NCBI GenBank assembly: GCA_964637655.1
Contig: CAZWUZ010000263.1
Span: 1 to 5,275, forward strand
Direction: 5' to 3'
Source of the DNA: CAZWUZ01 sp964637655 [NCBI: uncultured bacterium]
Lineage (GTDB): Bacteria; DAOPZR01
Length of the DNA stretch: 5,275 nucleotides
The position numbers were made by a program, and so were the translations under genes. Under the pieces are notes generated by a model. It was not told where the DNA came from. It worked only from the letters and a program-made list of their open reading frames with translations, and ran no database searches. This document shows, one piece after another, positions 1 through 5,275 of the stretch (within the stretch, counting starts at the first letter, position 1; each line of letters opens with the position of its first letter).

Positions 1-1409
1 ATCAGTTCCATTTCTTTGGCCACCAGAGTGTCGAGCGCTTCACGCGCCTGCTGTGCGGCAAGACGACATTCACCCTCCTGCAGCGCATAGGCCTCGGCAT
101 CACGATTCTCTTTGGCCAGCGCGATGATCCGGTCTATGCTCGCGCGATAGGTCTTGCGGGTCTCCTGGAAACGGGCAAGCAGTTCCCTGATCTCCGGTTC
201 ATCGATTTTTGCCTCGTACTCCTGCAGCAGTTCGCCGACCTTCTTCGACTGGTCGTTCAGCCCCTGCTCCTGCTTGGCGATGTCCGCAGGTGATTCCGCG
301 CGGATGATGTCACGTAACTGCACCCGGAACAGCTGATACTCAGTGCGTACTTCCTGGATCGTCTTGATCGGCCCCATGAGGTCATCGAGCATGCCGGTAT
401 AGTCGGCATTGGCCGTTTTCAACTCGTACGTCCCGTAGCCGCCAACTAGTGCGGTGAGCAATGCGACCAGCAGAAATCCACCAGTCAGTTTCTTCCCAAT
501 CGAGATATTGTCCAGCATGGCATTTCCCCCTCTGTGAAGCGCAATATGCCGGTCGCAGGCGGCCGGTTGTGCAACGGGTACTGCACGGCGCTGGCGCCAG
601 AGCACGACGCCCAGCACCAGCAACAGCACGATTGCTCCTGTATACCCCCACGCGCGATGCCGCGCGGCGATCGTAAGGTCCTCTCCGAGCGTCTCGGGGT
701 CAGCCATGGCCGCGACTGAGTGCCCGTCATAAACGACTTTGACCTCACCGCTCGCCAGGTGATAGCGCGCGCCGACGATGCCGATTTCTCCGCGTTGCAG
801 CATCGCGCGAAGCGGTTCGCTGCGCGAGAGGATGCTGCGGATAACTTCCTCCAGGTTGGCATCGATACAGGCGGAAATATGTTCTGCTTCGTCGCCATGC
901 GCCGCGGTGCGCGCGACCGCCGGGCGGATGGCACTGACGATGGCCCCGATACTCCCCTCGTCACCGCCATGTCCACCATGCCCCTCCGCCGCCTGCACGG
1001 AAGCGGTCACCGCCCCGCAGGCATCATGGGCGAGCACCACCAGCAGGCGCGACCCGGTATGTTCCATGGCATATTCGAGTGATCCGAGTGCCACCGGTGA
1101 GACGATGTTGCCGGCCGTGCGCACGACAAACAGGTCGCCCAGCCCGCGATTGAACAGCAGTTCCGGCGGCACCCGCGAATCGGCGCAGCCAAGCACGGCA
1201 ACCGGCGGCTGCTGACCGGCGGTCAGTTCCGCACGGCGGGCAGGCGTACGGTGTCCGGCTGCCGTCCCGGCACGGAAGGCCTCATTATCAGCGAGTAGCG
1301 CTGCCAGCAGTTCGTCAGGCGCAGGGCCGCCGGCATGACCGCCGGTGGAGGAAGCGAAAGCCGGCAGTACCGCCAGCATCATCAGGACCAGCAGGGTGAT
1401 GGGCTTCAT
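1..1409 (-). CDS. Beta-carbonic anhydrase fused in frame to a chemoreceptor (MCP-type) N-terminus, C-terminus beyond window
   Basis: The frame is open for 469 codons from the ATG at 1409 to the window edge; I checked each codon and found no stop. Residues 1-19 look like a Sec signal peptide (MKPITLLV..., likely cut after AFA). Residues 31-230 are a beta-carbonic anhydrase, interconverting CO2 and bicarbonate, with zinc ligands C75, H128 and C131 and the D77/R79 dyad in CADSRVPPE. A hydrophobic helix follows at 253-271, then basic RQRR, placing the enzyme in the periplasm. After a linker (272-297) comes a typical chemoreceptor start (MLDNISIGKK), a second membrane helix (308-325) and a long alpha-helical region (326-469) resembling the 4HB_MCP ligand-binding bundle. 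HAMP and signalling domains would lie off the left edge, so the output type is inferred from the che neighbours; a kinase or cyclase output is possible. The start overlaps the upstream stop as ATGA, implying coupled translation. An internal ATG at 518 with its own ribosome site could yield a receptor alone. Confidence 0.88.
   Translation of the reverse strand, partial: MKPITLLVLMMLAVLPAFASSTGGHAGGPAPDELLAALLADNEAFRAGTAAGHRTPARRAELTAGQQPPVAVLGCADSRVPPELLFNRGLGDLFVVRTAGNIVSPVALGSLEYAMEHTGSRLLVVLAHDACGAVTASVQAAEGHGGHGGDEGSIGAIVSAIRPAVARTAAHGDEAEHISACIDANLEEVIRSILSRSEPLRAMLQRGEIGIVGARYHLASGEVKVVYDGHSVAAMADPETLGEDLTIAARHRAWGYTGAIVLLLVLGVVLWRQRRAVPVAQPAACDRHIALHRGGNAMLDNISIGKKLTGGFLLVALLTALVGGYGTYELKTANADYTGMLDDLMGPIKTIQEVRTEYQLFRVQLRDIIRAESPADIAKQEQGLNDQSKKVGELLQEYEAKIDEPEIRELLARFQETRKTYRASIDRIIALAKENRDAEAYALQEGECRLAAQQAREALDTLVAKEMEL
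519..596 (-). other. Linker between carbonic anhydrase membrane helix and receptor start
   Basis: These codons (residues 272-297 of the fusion) join the two modules and by the positive-inside rule should sit in the cytoplasm. They begin with RQRR and contain Cys285. Codon use is less GC-biased than I would expect from the flanking modules: 11 of the 21 codons from GTA to GCC just before ATG 518 end in G or C, and AGA, GGA, GTA and CAA occur. The stretch also carries a Shine-Dalgarno sequence. It reads like a former intergenic leader that became coding. Neither of the other two minus-strand frames has a stop in this stretch, so a one-base sequencing error here would not hide a clean gene end before the receptor ATG. 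Confidence 0.6.
526..532 (-). promoter_or_regulatory. Internal ribosome binding site ahead of the receptor module ATG (518)
   Basis: Reading the minus strand, GAGGGGG lies 7 bases before an ATG at 518-516 (residue M298 of the fusion). The receptor homology begins exactly at this methionine, as in free-standing chemoreceptors. It is thus a plausible start for a receptor lacking the carbonic anhydrase. It could be active, giving two products, or a relic of a gene that was once separate. Confidence 0.6.
597..653 (-). other. Transmembrane helix closing the carbonic anhydrase module
   Basis: Residues 253-271 of the fusion form an uninterrupted hydrophobic run (core GAIVLLLVLGVVLW) flanked by HR on the N-side and RQRR on the C-side. 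With a cleaved signal peptide upstream, this orients the helix out-to-in, leaving the enzyme in the periplasm and the linker in the cytoplasm. The carbonic anhydrase encoded just upstream has no equivalent helix, so this anchor is specific to the fused paralogue. Confidence 0.75.
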
Positions 1410-2107
1410 GCCGGTCCCCCTGTCATTGCCGGCGCAGCAAGCGGGACAACCGTGCCGGTGGCCAGCTCGTAGCGCGCCCCGATGATTTTGATTGAATTAT
1501 GCGCCTGCAGGTCCCGTATCGGCCGGCTGCGTTTGAGTATGGTGCTGATTACCGTGCGAACATTCTCATCCACGCATTGTGCGACATGTTCCTGCTCGCT
1601 GTGCCCTGCCCGCGGGATACGACGCACCACCGGCAGAATTTCTTCAACGACAGAGCCCAGATTGCCCGGAATACCGGTAGCGCTGCCGGCGGCAATTGTC
1701 GCTTTGACCGCGCCGCACTCGCTGTGTCCGAGCACGACCAGCAGCGGTGCCTGCAGGTGCACCAGCCCGTATTCCAGCGACTCGAGTTCAACCGGCGAGA
1801 CAATGTTGCCCGCGGAGCGGACCACAAACACGTCACCAATCCCCTGGTCGAAGATGATTTCCGGCGGCACCCGCGAATCGGCGCAGCCCAGCAGCACCAC
1901 CTGCGGATGCTGGCCCGCGACGACCTCCGCACGACGGGCCGCGTGGTTCCGCACCCGGAACGTGCCGGCAACAAAACGTGCGTTCCCCTCTGCCAGTGCC
2001 AGCCAGGTGTCATCCGCACCGGGGGGAGGAGCGGCGCCTGCCAGCAGTGCCAGCGCCAGCAGGCAGCTGCCTGTGAGCACGCCGATGACGTGTCGACGTT
2101 CAGGCAT
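1406..2107 (-). CDS. Secreted beta-class carbonic anhydrase
   Basis: This 233-residue protein should catalyse reversible hydration of CO2 to bicarbonate in the periplasm. It starts with MPERRH and a hydrophobic run (about residues 7-26), a Sec-type signal peptide with a probable cut near AGA/A; C15 sits too early in the hydrophobic core to be a convincing lipobox. The family signature is complete: CADSRVPPE (C75, D77, R79) and GHSECGAV (H128, C131), giving the Cys-His-Cys zinc site and catalytic Asp-Arg pair. The domain runs from about 32 to 225, the usual length. No C-terminal membrane helix is seen, so it is probably soluble. The ATG is preceded at 8 bases by AAGGA, inside the end of cheW. 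Its stop overlaps the next start by 4 bases. Over residues 69-136 it matches the downstream paralogue at 45 of 68 positions by hand count with no gaps, so the pair probably arose by duplication. Confidence 0.95.
   Translation of the reverse strand: MPERRHVIGVLTGSCLLALALLAGAAPPPGADDTWLALAEGNARFVAGTFRVRNHAARRAEVVAGQHPQVVLLGCADSRVPPEIIFDQGIGDVFVVRSAGNIVSPVELESLEYGLVHLQAPLLVVLGHSECGAVKATIAAGSATGIPGNLGSVVEEILPVVRRIPRAGHSEQEHVAQCVDENVRTVISTILKRSRPIRDLQAHNSIKIIGARYELATGTVVPLAAPAMTGGPA
1415..1421 (-). promoter_or_regulatory. Ribosome binding site of the carbonic anhydrase-receptor fusion
   Basis: AGGGGGA on the minus strand ends 5 bases before the ATG at 1409 and lies within the last codons of the upstream carbonic anhydrase. 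With the ATGA overlap it supports this start and suggests coupled translation of the two carbonic anhydrase genes. Confidence 0.7.
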
Positions 2108-2111
2108 GGTG

Positions 2112-2594
2112 TTATTCCTTGCCCTGGCGCATGCCGGCCAGCACGTTCATTTCCGCGCCGGTCAGCACCTTGTCGATGTCGAGCAGCATGCGCACCTTGT
2201 TCTCCGACTTGCCGATGCCGAGGATGTAGGCGGTATCGATCCCCGCCCCGAACTCCGGCGGCGCCTCGATATCCGCGGTGCCGATGTCCGAGACCTCCGA
2301 CACACGGTCGACGATGATGCCCATTTCGAGCCCCTGCGTCTTGACGACGATGACACAGGTCTCCTCCGTCTGTTCCTTGGCCGGCATCGCCAGTTTCGCG
2401 CGCAGGTCGATGACCGGGATGATGTGACCGCGCAGGTTGATAACCCCTTTGATAAAGTCGGGCATGCGCGGCACCGGGGTAATGGCCATCATCCCGATGA
2501 TTTCCTGCACCTTCAATATCTCGATGCCGTACTCCTCCTCAGCGAGAAAAAAAGTCAGGAACTTCCCCCCCTGTATCGCTGCTGTCTCCGCCAT
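2112..2594 (-). CDS. cheW: CheW chemotaxis coupling protein
   Basis: This 160-residue cytoplasmic adaptor should link the kinase CheA to chemoreceptor tips. A single CheW domain covers about residues 10-148. Seen directly are the hallmark GVINLRG followed by PVIDLR (residues 50-65; N53-G56 in the first turn), the early FLAEEEYGIEI strand region (16-26), and GIIVDRVSEV in the second lobe (92-101). Length and architecture are normal, and no fused receiver is present. I chose the ATG at 2594 because AAGGAGG lies 5 bases upstream and the domain begins soon after; an in-frame GTG at 2630 would add 12 residues without family similarity. It follows cheA by 48 bases and precedes the secreted carbonic anhydrase by 4, which argues for one transcript. 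Confidence 0.96.
   Translation of the reverse strand: MAETAAIQGGKFLTFFLAEEEYGIEILKVQEIIGMMAITPVPRMPDFIKGVINLRGHIIPVIDLRAKLAMPAKEQTEETCVIVVKTQGLEMGIIVDRVSEVSDIGTADIEAPPEFGAGIDTAYILGIGKSENKVRMLLDIDKVLTGAEMNVLAGMRQGKE
2116..2120 (-). promoter_or_regulatory. Ribosome binding site of the secreted carbonic anhydrase
   Basis: AAGGA on the minus strand stands 8 bases before the ATG at 2107 and overlaps the final codons of cheW. It supports the annotated start and tight coupling of the enzyme to the chemotaxis genes. Confidence 0.65.
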
Positions 2595-2599
2595 AACCG

Positions 2600-2606
2600 C
2601 CTCCTT
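2600..2606 (-). promoter_or_regulatory. Ribosome binding site of cheW
   Basis: A near-perfect AAGGAGG on the minus strand sits 5 bases before the ATG at 2594. It decides this start over the upstream in-frame GTG at 2630 and is the strongest site in the window. Confidence 0.85.
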
Positions 2607-2642
2607 GTTATGCATTTCCTGTATGGTCACGCGTCGTGCGCG

Positions 2643-4778
2643 TCATCTGTCCTGCTGCGGGGCAAGCGCACGCGGATCGAGGATCAGGCCGACATTGCCG
2701 TCCCCGAGGATGGCGCCGCCCGACACCCCATCGACTTTGCCGATCCCTTCGCCCAGCGACTTGGCCACCACCTGCACCTGCCCGAGCAGTTCGTCAACCA
2801 GAATGGCGAAATTAGCCTGCCCTTCGTTGATGAGCATGAGCAGCCCGTCCGTAAGCGCCTCGCAGGCGCCCGGCAGGCCGAAGTGACGGTGCAATCGCAC
2901 CACGGGGATGAGTTCGTCCTGAAAGCGAACCATTTCGCCACGCCCGGCGATGGTCGACAGCATGTCCGGCTCCGGCTTGAGCGTGGTGCGGATGGCGAGC
3001 AACGGCACGACATAGCGCTGGTCAGCCACGCGCACGACCATACCGTCAGTGATGGCCATGGTGAGCGGCACGCGGATAATGAAGGTGCACCCCTGTCCGG
3101 GACGGTTGCGGATCTCGATGAGGCCGCGCAGCCCCTCAATGGCACGTTTGACCACGTCCATGCCGACCCCGCGTCCCGAGACGTCAGAGACGACCTCCGC
3201 GGTGGAGAACCCCGCGGCGAAGATGAGCAGGTTGACCGCGTCGTCGGACGGTTCCTCGTCCGCCGCCACCATCCCGTTCTTCCGCGCCTTGGCGAGAATA
3301 CGGCCGCGGTCGAGCCCCGCCCCGTCATCCTCGATTTCGAAAACGACGTTGCCGCCGGCGTGGTAGGCGGAGAGTTTCACCGTCCCCGCCTCCGGCTTGC
3401 CGCGCTGTGTGCGGACATCAGGCGCCTCAACCCCGTGGTCGCAGGAGTTGCGTACCATGTGCACCAGCACGTCGTTGATGGCTTCGACCATGTTGCGGTC
3501 GATCTCGGTGTCCTCGCCTGAGGTGACGAAGCCGATATTCTTGCCGCTCTTGCGCGACAGGTCGCGCACGAGACGCTGCATCTTCTGGAAGGTCTGGCGC
3601 AGCGGCACGAGGCGCATCGCCATGCCGAGCGTCTGCAGTTCGCGCACGATCTTTGCCGACTGCTCCACCTTGCGCAGCAGTTCGTAGTGCTGCCCGTCCG
3701 TGGCGGTCGGGTCGGCGTCGAGCATCGACTGGGCGATGACCAGCTCCCCGACAAGATTGACCAGGCGGTCGAGCCGGTCGGTGCGCACCCGCGTGGTCGC
3801 TTCCGCCGTTGCGGTCGCCGCCGCTTCCGGTTTCCCCTGCTGCTGGCGCAGCGCCTGCCCGACTTCGCTGGCCGAGGCGACCTGCGCGCGCACCAGCGCC
3901 TCGCCGATTGGGGCGTCGCCCTTGCTGGCGGCCACCGCCTCGATCTCCTCGGCCGTCGCCGTACCCTCGGCAACGAGGATGTCCCCCAGGCGCTGTGCGC
4001 GCCCGGCGGGCACCGTGGCGGCCCCGGCGACGAGGTCGAGGTTGCGCAATTTGTGCATCTGCCCGTCGAAGGCTTCCGGCTTGCGCACCGGACTGCCGCC
4101 CAGCGCGTCCTGTATCCCCTGTACCAGTTCCTTCATCAGGTCGACCGAGGCGAGCGCCAGGTCGGCATAGGCGGGGGTATAGCGGATTTCCCCCTCGCGC
4201 ACGCGCGAGAGGAACGACTCGGTGTGGTGCGCCAGTTCCGAGACCATGCGGAAACCGAGGAAGGCAGCCATCCCCTTCATCGTGTGGAAGGCACGGAAGA
4301 TGGTGTTGATCGCCTCCTTGTCGTCCGGGTTGGTTTCGAGCGTGAGGAGCGAGCCCTCGGCAAAGCCGATGTTGTCGCGGCTCTCCGTGATGAAATCCGC
4401 CATCATGCCGGCGTCAAGATCGGCAGGAAGCACTTCCTCCGGCGGGAAGACCTCCATGTGCGCGGGTGCCGCCGGCGCGGCCGCGGCTGCCGGGGCGGGC
4501 GTGGCTGACGAGGGGAGAGGCTCCTCCGCCTCGGTTTCCGCCACCTGCTGCGCCGTCTCGATGAACATGCCCGCCACCGTCAAGGCCATGGCATCGCCGT
4601 CGACGCATTCCGCGACGGCGTTGCGCGCCTGGGTCAGCCGTTCGCCGACGCGGACACTGACACCGCTGCCGGCCAGCAGCGTGTCGAGCGACGCGAGCAG
4701 CAGCCGCAGGTGTTCCGGGTTGTCGGCATCCGCCTGGACCAGCAGTCGCGCGATGTCGTGCAGGGTCGGGTTGTCCAT
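2643..4778 (-). CDS. cheA: CheA-type chemotaxis histidine kinase
   Basis: This 711-residue kinase should autophosphorylate on receptor cue and pass phosphate to CheY-like receivers. In order (numbered from the ATG at 4778): a helical N-terminal extension of unknown role (1-85), an Ala/Pro linker (about 90-106), an HPt domain (about 122-225) with phospho-acceptor H165 in FRAFHTMKG, a two-repeat linker (264-313), the dimerisation helices (about 331-400), and the ATPase domain. The last has N box HMVRNSCDHG (N444), G1 box DDGAGLD (D485), F box FAAGFST, and G2 box SGRGVGMD (535-539). A CheW-like regulatory domain follows (about 572-706). All catalytic boxes are intact. No classical P2 domain or C-terminal receiver is seen. 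The ATG at 4778 is preferred over an in-frame TTG at 4790 because GAGG lies 6 bases before it. The gene starts 32 bases after the receiver gene and precedes cheW. Confidence 0.96.
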   Translation of the reverse strand: MDNPTLHDIARLLVQADADNPEHLRLLLASLDTLLAGSGVSVRVGERLTQARNAVAECVDGDAMALTVAGMFIETAQQVAETEAEEPLPSSATPAPAAAAAPAAPAHMEVFPPEEVLPADLDAGMMADFITESRDNIGFAEGSLLTLETNPDDKEAINTIFRAFHTMKGMAAFLGFRMVSELAHHTESFLSRVREGEIRYTPAYADLALASVDLMKELVQGIQDALGGSPVRKPEAFDGQMHKLRNLDLVAGAATVPAGRAQRLGDILVAEGTATAEEIEAVAASKGDAPIGEALVRAQVASASEVGQALRQQQGKPEAAATATAEATTRVRTDRLDRLVNLVGELVIAQSMLDADPTATDGQHYELLRKVEQSAKIVRELQTLGMAMRLVPLRQTFQKMQRLVRDLSRKSGKNIGFVTSGEDTEIDRNMVEAINDVLVHMVRNSCDHGVEAPDVRTQRGKPEAGTVKLSAYHAGGNVVFEIEDDGAGLDRGRILAKARKNGMVAADEEPSDDAVNLLIFAAGFSTAEVVSDVSGRGVGMDVVKRAIEGLRGLIEIRNRPGQGCTFIIRVPLTMAITDGMVVRVADQRYVVPLLAIRTTLKPEPDMLSTIAGRGEMVRFQDELIPVVRLHRHFGLPGACEALTDGLLMLINEGQANFAILVDELLGQVQVVAKSLGEGIGKVDGVSGGAILGDGNVGLILDPRALAPQQDR
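3837..3989 (-). repeat. Tandem protein repeat in the CheA linker
   Basis: Residues 264-286 (LGDILVAEGTATAEEIEAV...) and 291-313 (IGEALVRAQVASASEVGQAL...) of CheA follow the same pattern, offset by 27 residues. Shared positions are G265/G292, L268/L295, V269/V296, A274/A301, A276/A303 and E278/E305. The pattern resembles the short helical repeats at the N-terminus of GspE/MshE-type ATPases (family resemblance from memory). It lies where classical CheA carries P2, between HPt and dimerisation domains. Confidence 0.6.
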
Positions 4779-4784
4779 GCCGTG

Positions 4785-4788
4785 CCTC
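4785..4788 (-). promoter_or_regulatory. Ribosome binding site of cheA
   Basis: GAGG on the minus strand, 6 bases before the ATG at 4778, supports that start. The in-frame TTG at 4790-4788 overlaps this same motif, so it is more likely part of the site than a start codon. Confidence 0.6.
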
Positions 4789-4810
4789 AATGCGACGCGA
4801 TCGGCGTCGC

Positions 4811-5188
4811 TTATTTCCAGCGGTCGATCTTGGCGTTCAGGTGCTTCACTTCGTCCACAAGTTCCTGCATCGAGCGGAACGGCTTGGTGAAGTAGTCGGT
4901 CGCCCCCTGCCCGAGGCAGTGCACGACATTGTCCATCGAGGTGAACCCGGTGATCATGACGATATTGACCAGCGGGTTGTATTCCTTCAGGCGCACGATG
5001 AGGTCCTTGCCGTCGACGTCAGGCAGGCGGATATCGCAGAGCACGATATTGTGCAGTTTCGCGCGGTAAAGGTTCAGCGCCGCCTCACCGGTCATGGCGG
5101 TCTCCACCGGGAAGCCCGCCAGTTTCAGGTAGCGGGCCAGCAGTTCGAGGATGGCCTCTTCGTCGTCGATAATCAGCACCGATTCCAT
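4811..5188 (-). CDS. Single-domain response regulator, CheY-like
   Basis: This 125-residue protein is one receiver domain without an output domain, so it probably takes phosphate from the adjacent CheA and acts by protein binding, at the flagellar motor or as a phosphate sink. The acidic pair D8/D9 (LIIDDEE), phospho-acceptor D52 (LCDIRLPDVDG), switch T80 (MITG), aromatic Y99 and invariant K102 (TKPF) are all present. I prefer the ATG at 5188: GAGG lies 9 bases upstream and the domain begins at residue 3. An in-frame ATG at 5203 would add five residues (MRSGN) and overlap the previous stop as ATGA, but has a poorly spaced ribosome site. It ends 32 bases before cheA. A true CheY role is likely from position but not proven. 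Confidence 0.92.
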   Translation of the reverse strand: MESVLIIDDEEAILELLARYLKLAGFPVETAMTGEAALNLYRAKLHNIVLCDIRLPDVDGKDLIVRLKEYNPLVNIVMITGFTSMDNVVHCLGQGATDYFTKPFRSMQELVDEVKHLNAKIDRWK

Positions 5189-5197
5189 GTTTCCTGA

Positions 5198-5201
5198 CCT
5201 C
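5198..5201 (-). promoter_or_regulatory. Ribosome binding site of the CheY-like gene
   Basis: GAGG on the minus strand, 9 bases before the ATG at 5188, with a second AGGA only 3 bases from it. The GAGG favours the 5188 start over the ATG at 5203. Confidence 0.5.
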
Positions 5202-5275
5202 ATGCCTCAGCCGTGGCGAGCACGGTTTTCTTGAACTCCGCCCGCGAGCGGAAGGGTTTGGTGACAAACGCCGCG
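5200..5275 (-). CDS. C-terminal end of another receiver-domain protein (partial)
   Basis: Only the last 24 residues are in the window, ending in TGA at 5202-5200. They read AAFVTKPFRSRAEF then KKTVLATAEA. VTKPF is the conserved Lys-Pro end of beta-5 in receiver domains, and TKPFRS matches the next gene exactly. The remainder is the last helix of the domain. It could be a second stand-alone CheY-like protein or the receiver end of a larger regulator; the rest lies beyond the right edge. The stop overlaps an ATG of the downstream gene by 4 bases, and the preferred start there is 11 bases further on, so the two are probably co-transcribed. Confidence 0.8.
   Translation of the reverse strand, partial: AAFVTKPFRSRAEFKKTVLATAEA

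Noticed and set aside
382-651. Minus-strand open frame of 89 codons at the same junction
   Set aside because: Another out-of-frame shadow of the fusion gene, with Arg/Cys-rich sequence and no plausible start context.
485-979. Minus-strand open frame of 164 codons across the carbonic anhydrase-receptor junction
   Set aside because: It is the +1 frame of the fusion gene. Its translation has no family motif, while the overlapping frame carries both the carbonic anhydrase and receptor sequences. It matters only as the frame a hypothetical frameshift would enter.
2063-2065. Lipoprotein attachment at C15 of the secreted carbonic anhydrase
   Set aside because: The residues before the cysteine (TGS) do not fit a lipobox, and the hydrophobic run continues about ten residues beyond it, so a normal signal-peptidase cut near A25/A26 is more likely.
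2595-2630. N-terminal extension of CheW from the GTG at 2630
   Set aside because: The 12 extra residues have no family similarity, and AAGGAGG is ideally placed for the ATG at 2594.
2595-2642. Promoter or terminator in the cheA-cheW gap
   Set aside because: The 48 bases contain the cheW ribosome site but no hairpin with T-run and no convincing -35/-10 pair. The gap is too short to claim a regulatory element.
1482-3521. Long plus-strand open frame of 679 codons opposite carbonic anhydrase, cheW and cheA
   Set aside because: It lies antisense to three intact, clearly recognisable genes. Its translation is rich in Arg, His and Asp with no domain I recognise, as expected of a shadow frame in GC-rich DNA.
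3687-4508. Plus-strand open frame of 273 codons opposite cheA
   Set aside because: Antisense to the HPt and linker region of an intact cheA, with Arg/Gly/His-biased composition and no motif; a GC-rich shadow.

Overview
The window is a GC-rich stretch, apparently proteobacterial, in which every supported gene lies on the minus strand. It therefore reads from right to left as one compact chemotaxis operon fragment. No gap between genes is longer than 48 bases. I see no promoter, terminator, RNA gene, mobile element or CRISPR array. GC-rich coding sequence, strong Shine-Dalgarno sites, secreted beta-carbonic anhydrases and a CheA/CheW/receptor set fit a Gram-negative proteobacterium. I cannot name the genus.

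In transcription order the genes are: (1) the last 24 residues of a protein ending in a response-regulator receiver domain (5275-5200, cut by the window edge); (2) a stand-alone CheY-like receiver (5188-4811); (3) a CheA histidine kinase with an N-terminal extension and a tandem-repeat linker in place of an obvious P2 domain (4778-2643); (4) a CheW adaptor (2594-2112); (5) a secreted beta-class carbonic anhydrase (2107-1406); (6) a second beta-carbonic anhydrase, overlapping the first by 4 bases (ATGA), whose reading frame never closes. It runs through a transmembrane helix and a short linker straight into the N-terminus of a methyl-accepting chemotaxis-type receptor (membrane helix plus four-helix-bundle-type sensor region), then off the left edge (1409-1).

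The last gene is the main discovery. I read all 469 codons from 1409 to 3 and found no stop. The predicted product has a signal peptide, a periplasmic carbonic anhydrase with its zinc ligands intact, a membrane helix, a short cytoplasmic loop, a second membrane helix and a periplasmic helical sensor region, with the signalling part presumably outside the window. The topology is self-consistent. With the neighbouring secreted carbonic anhydrase and the CheA/CheW/CheY partners, it suggests a dedicated pathway for sensing CO2, bicarbonate or the associated pH change. That function is inference; the gene order and open frame are seen directly. A strong ribosome binding site and ATG at the domain junction (518) leave open a separately translated receptor as well as, or instead of, the fusion.
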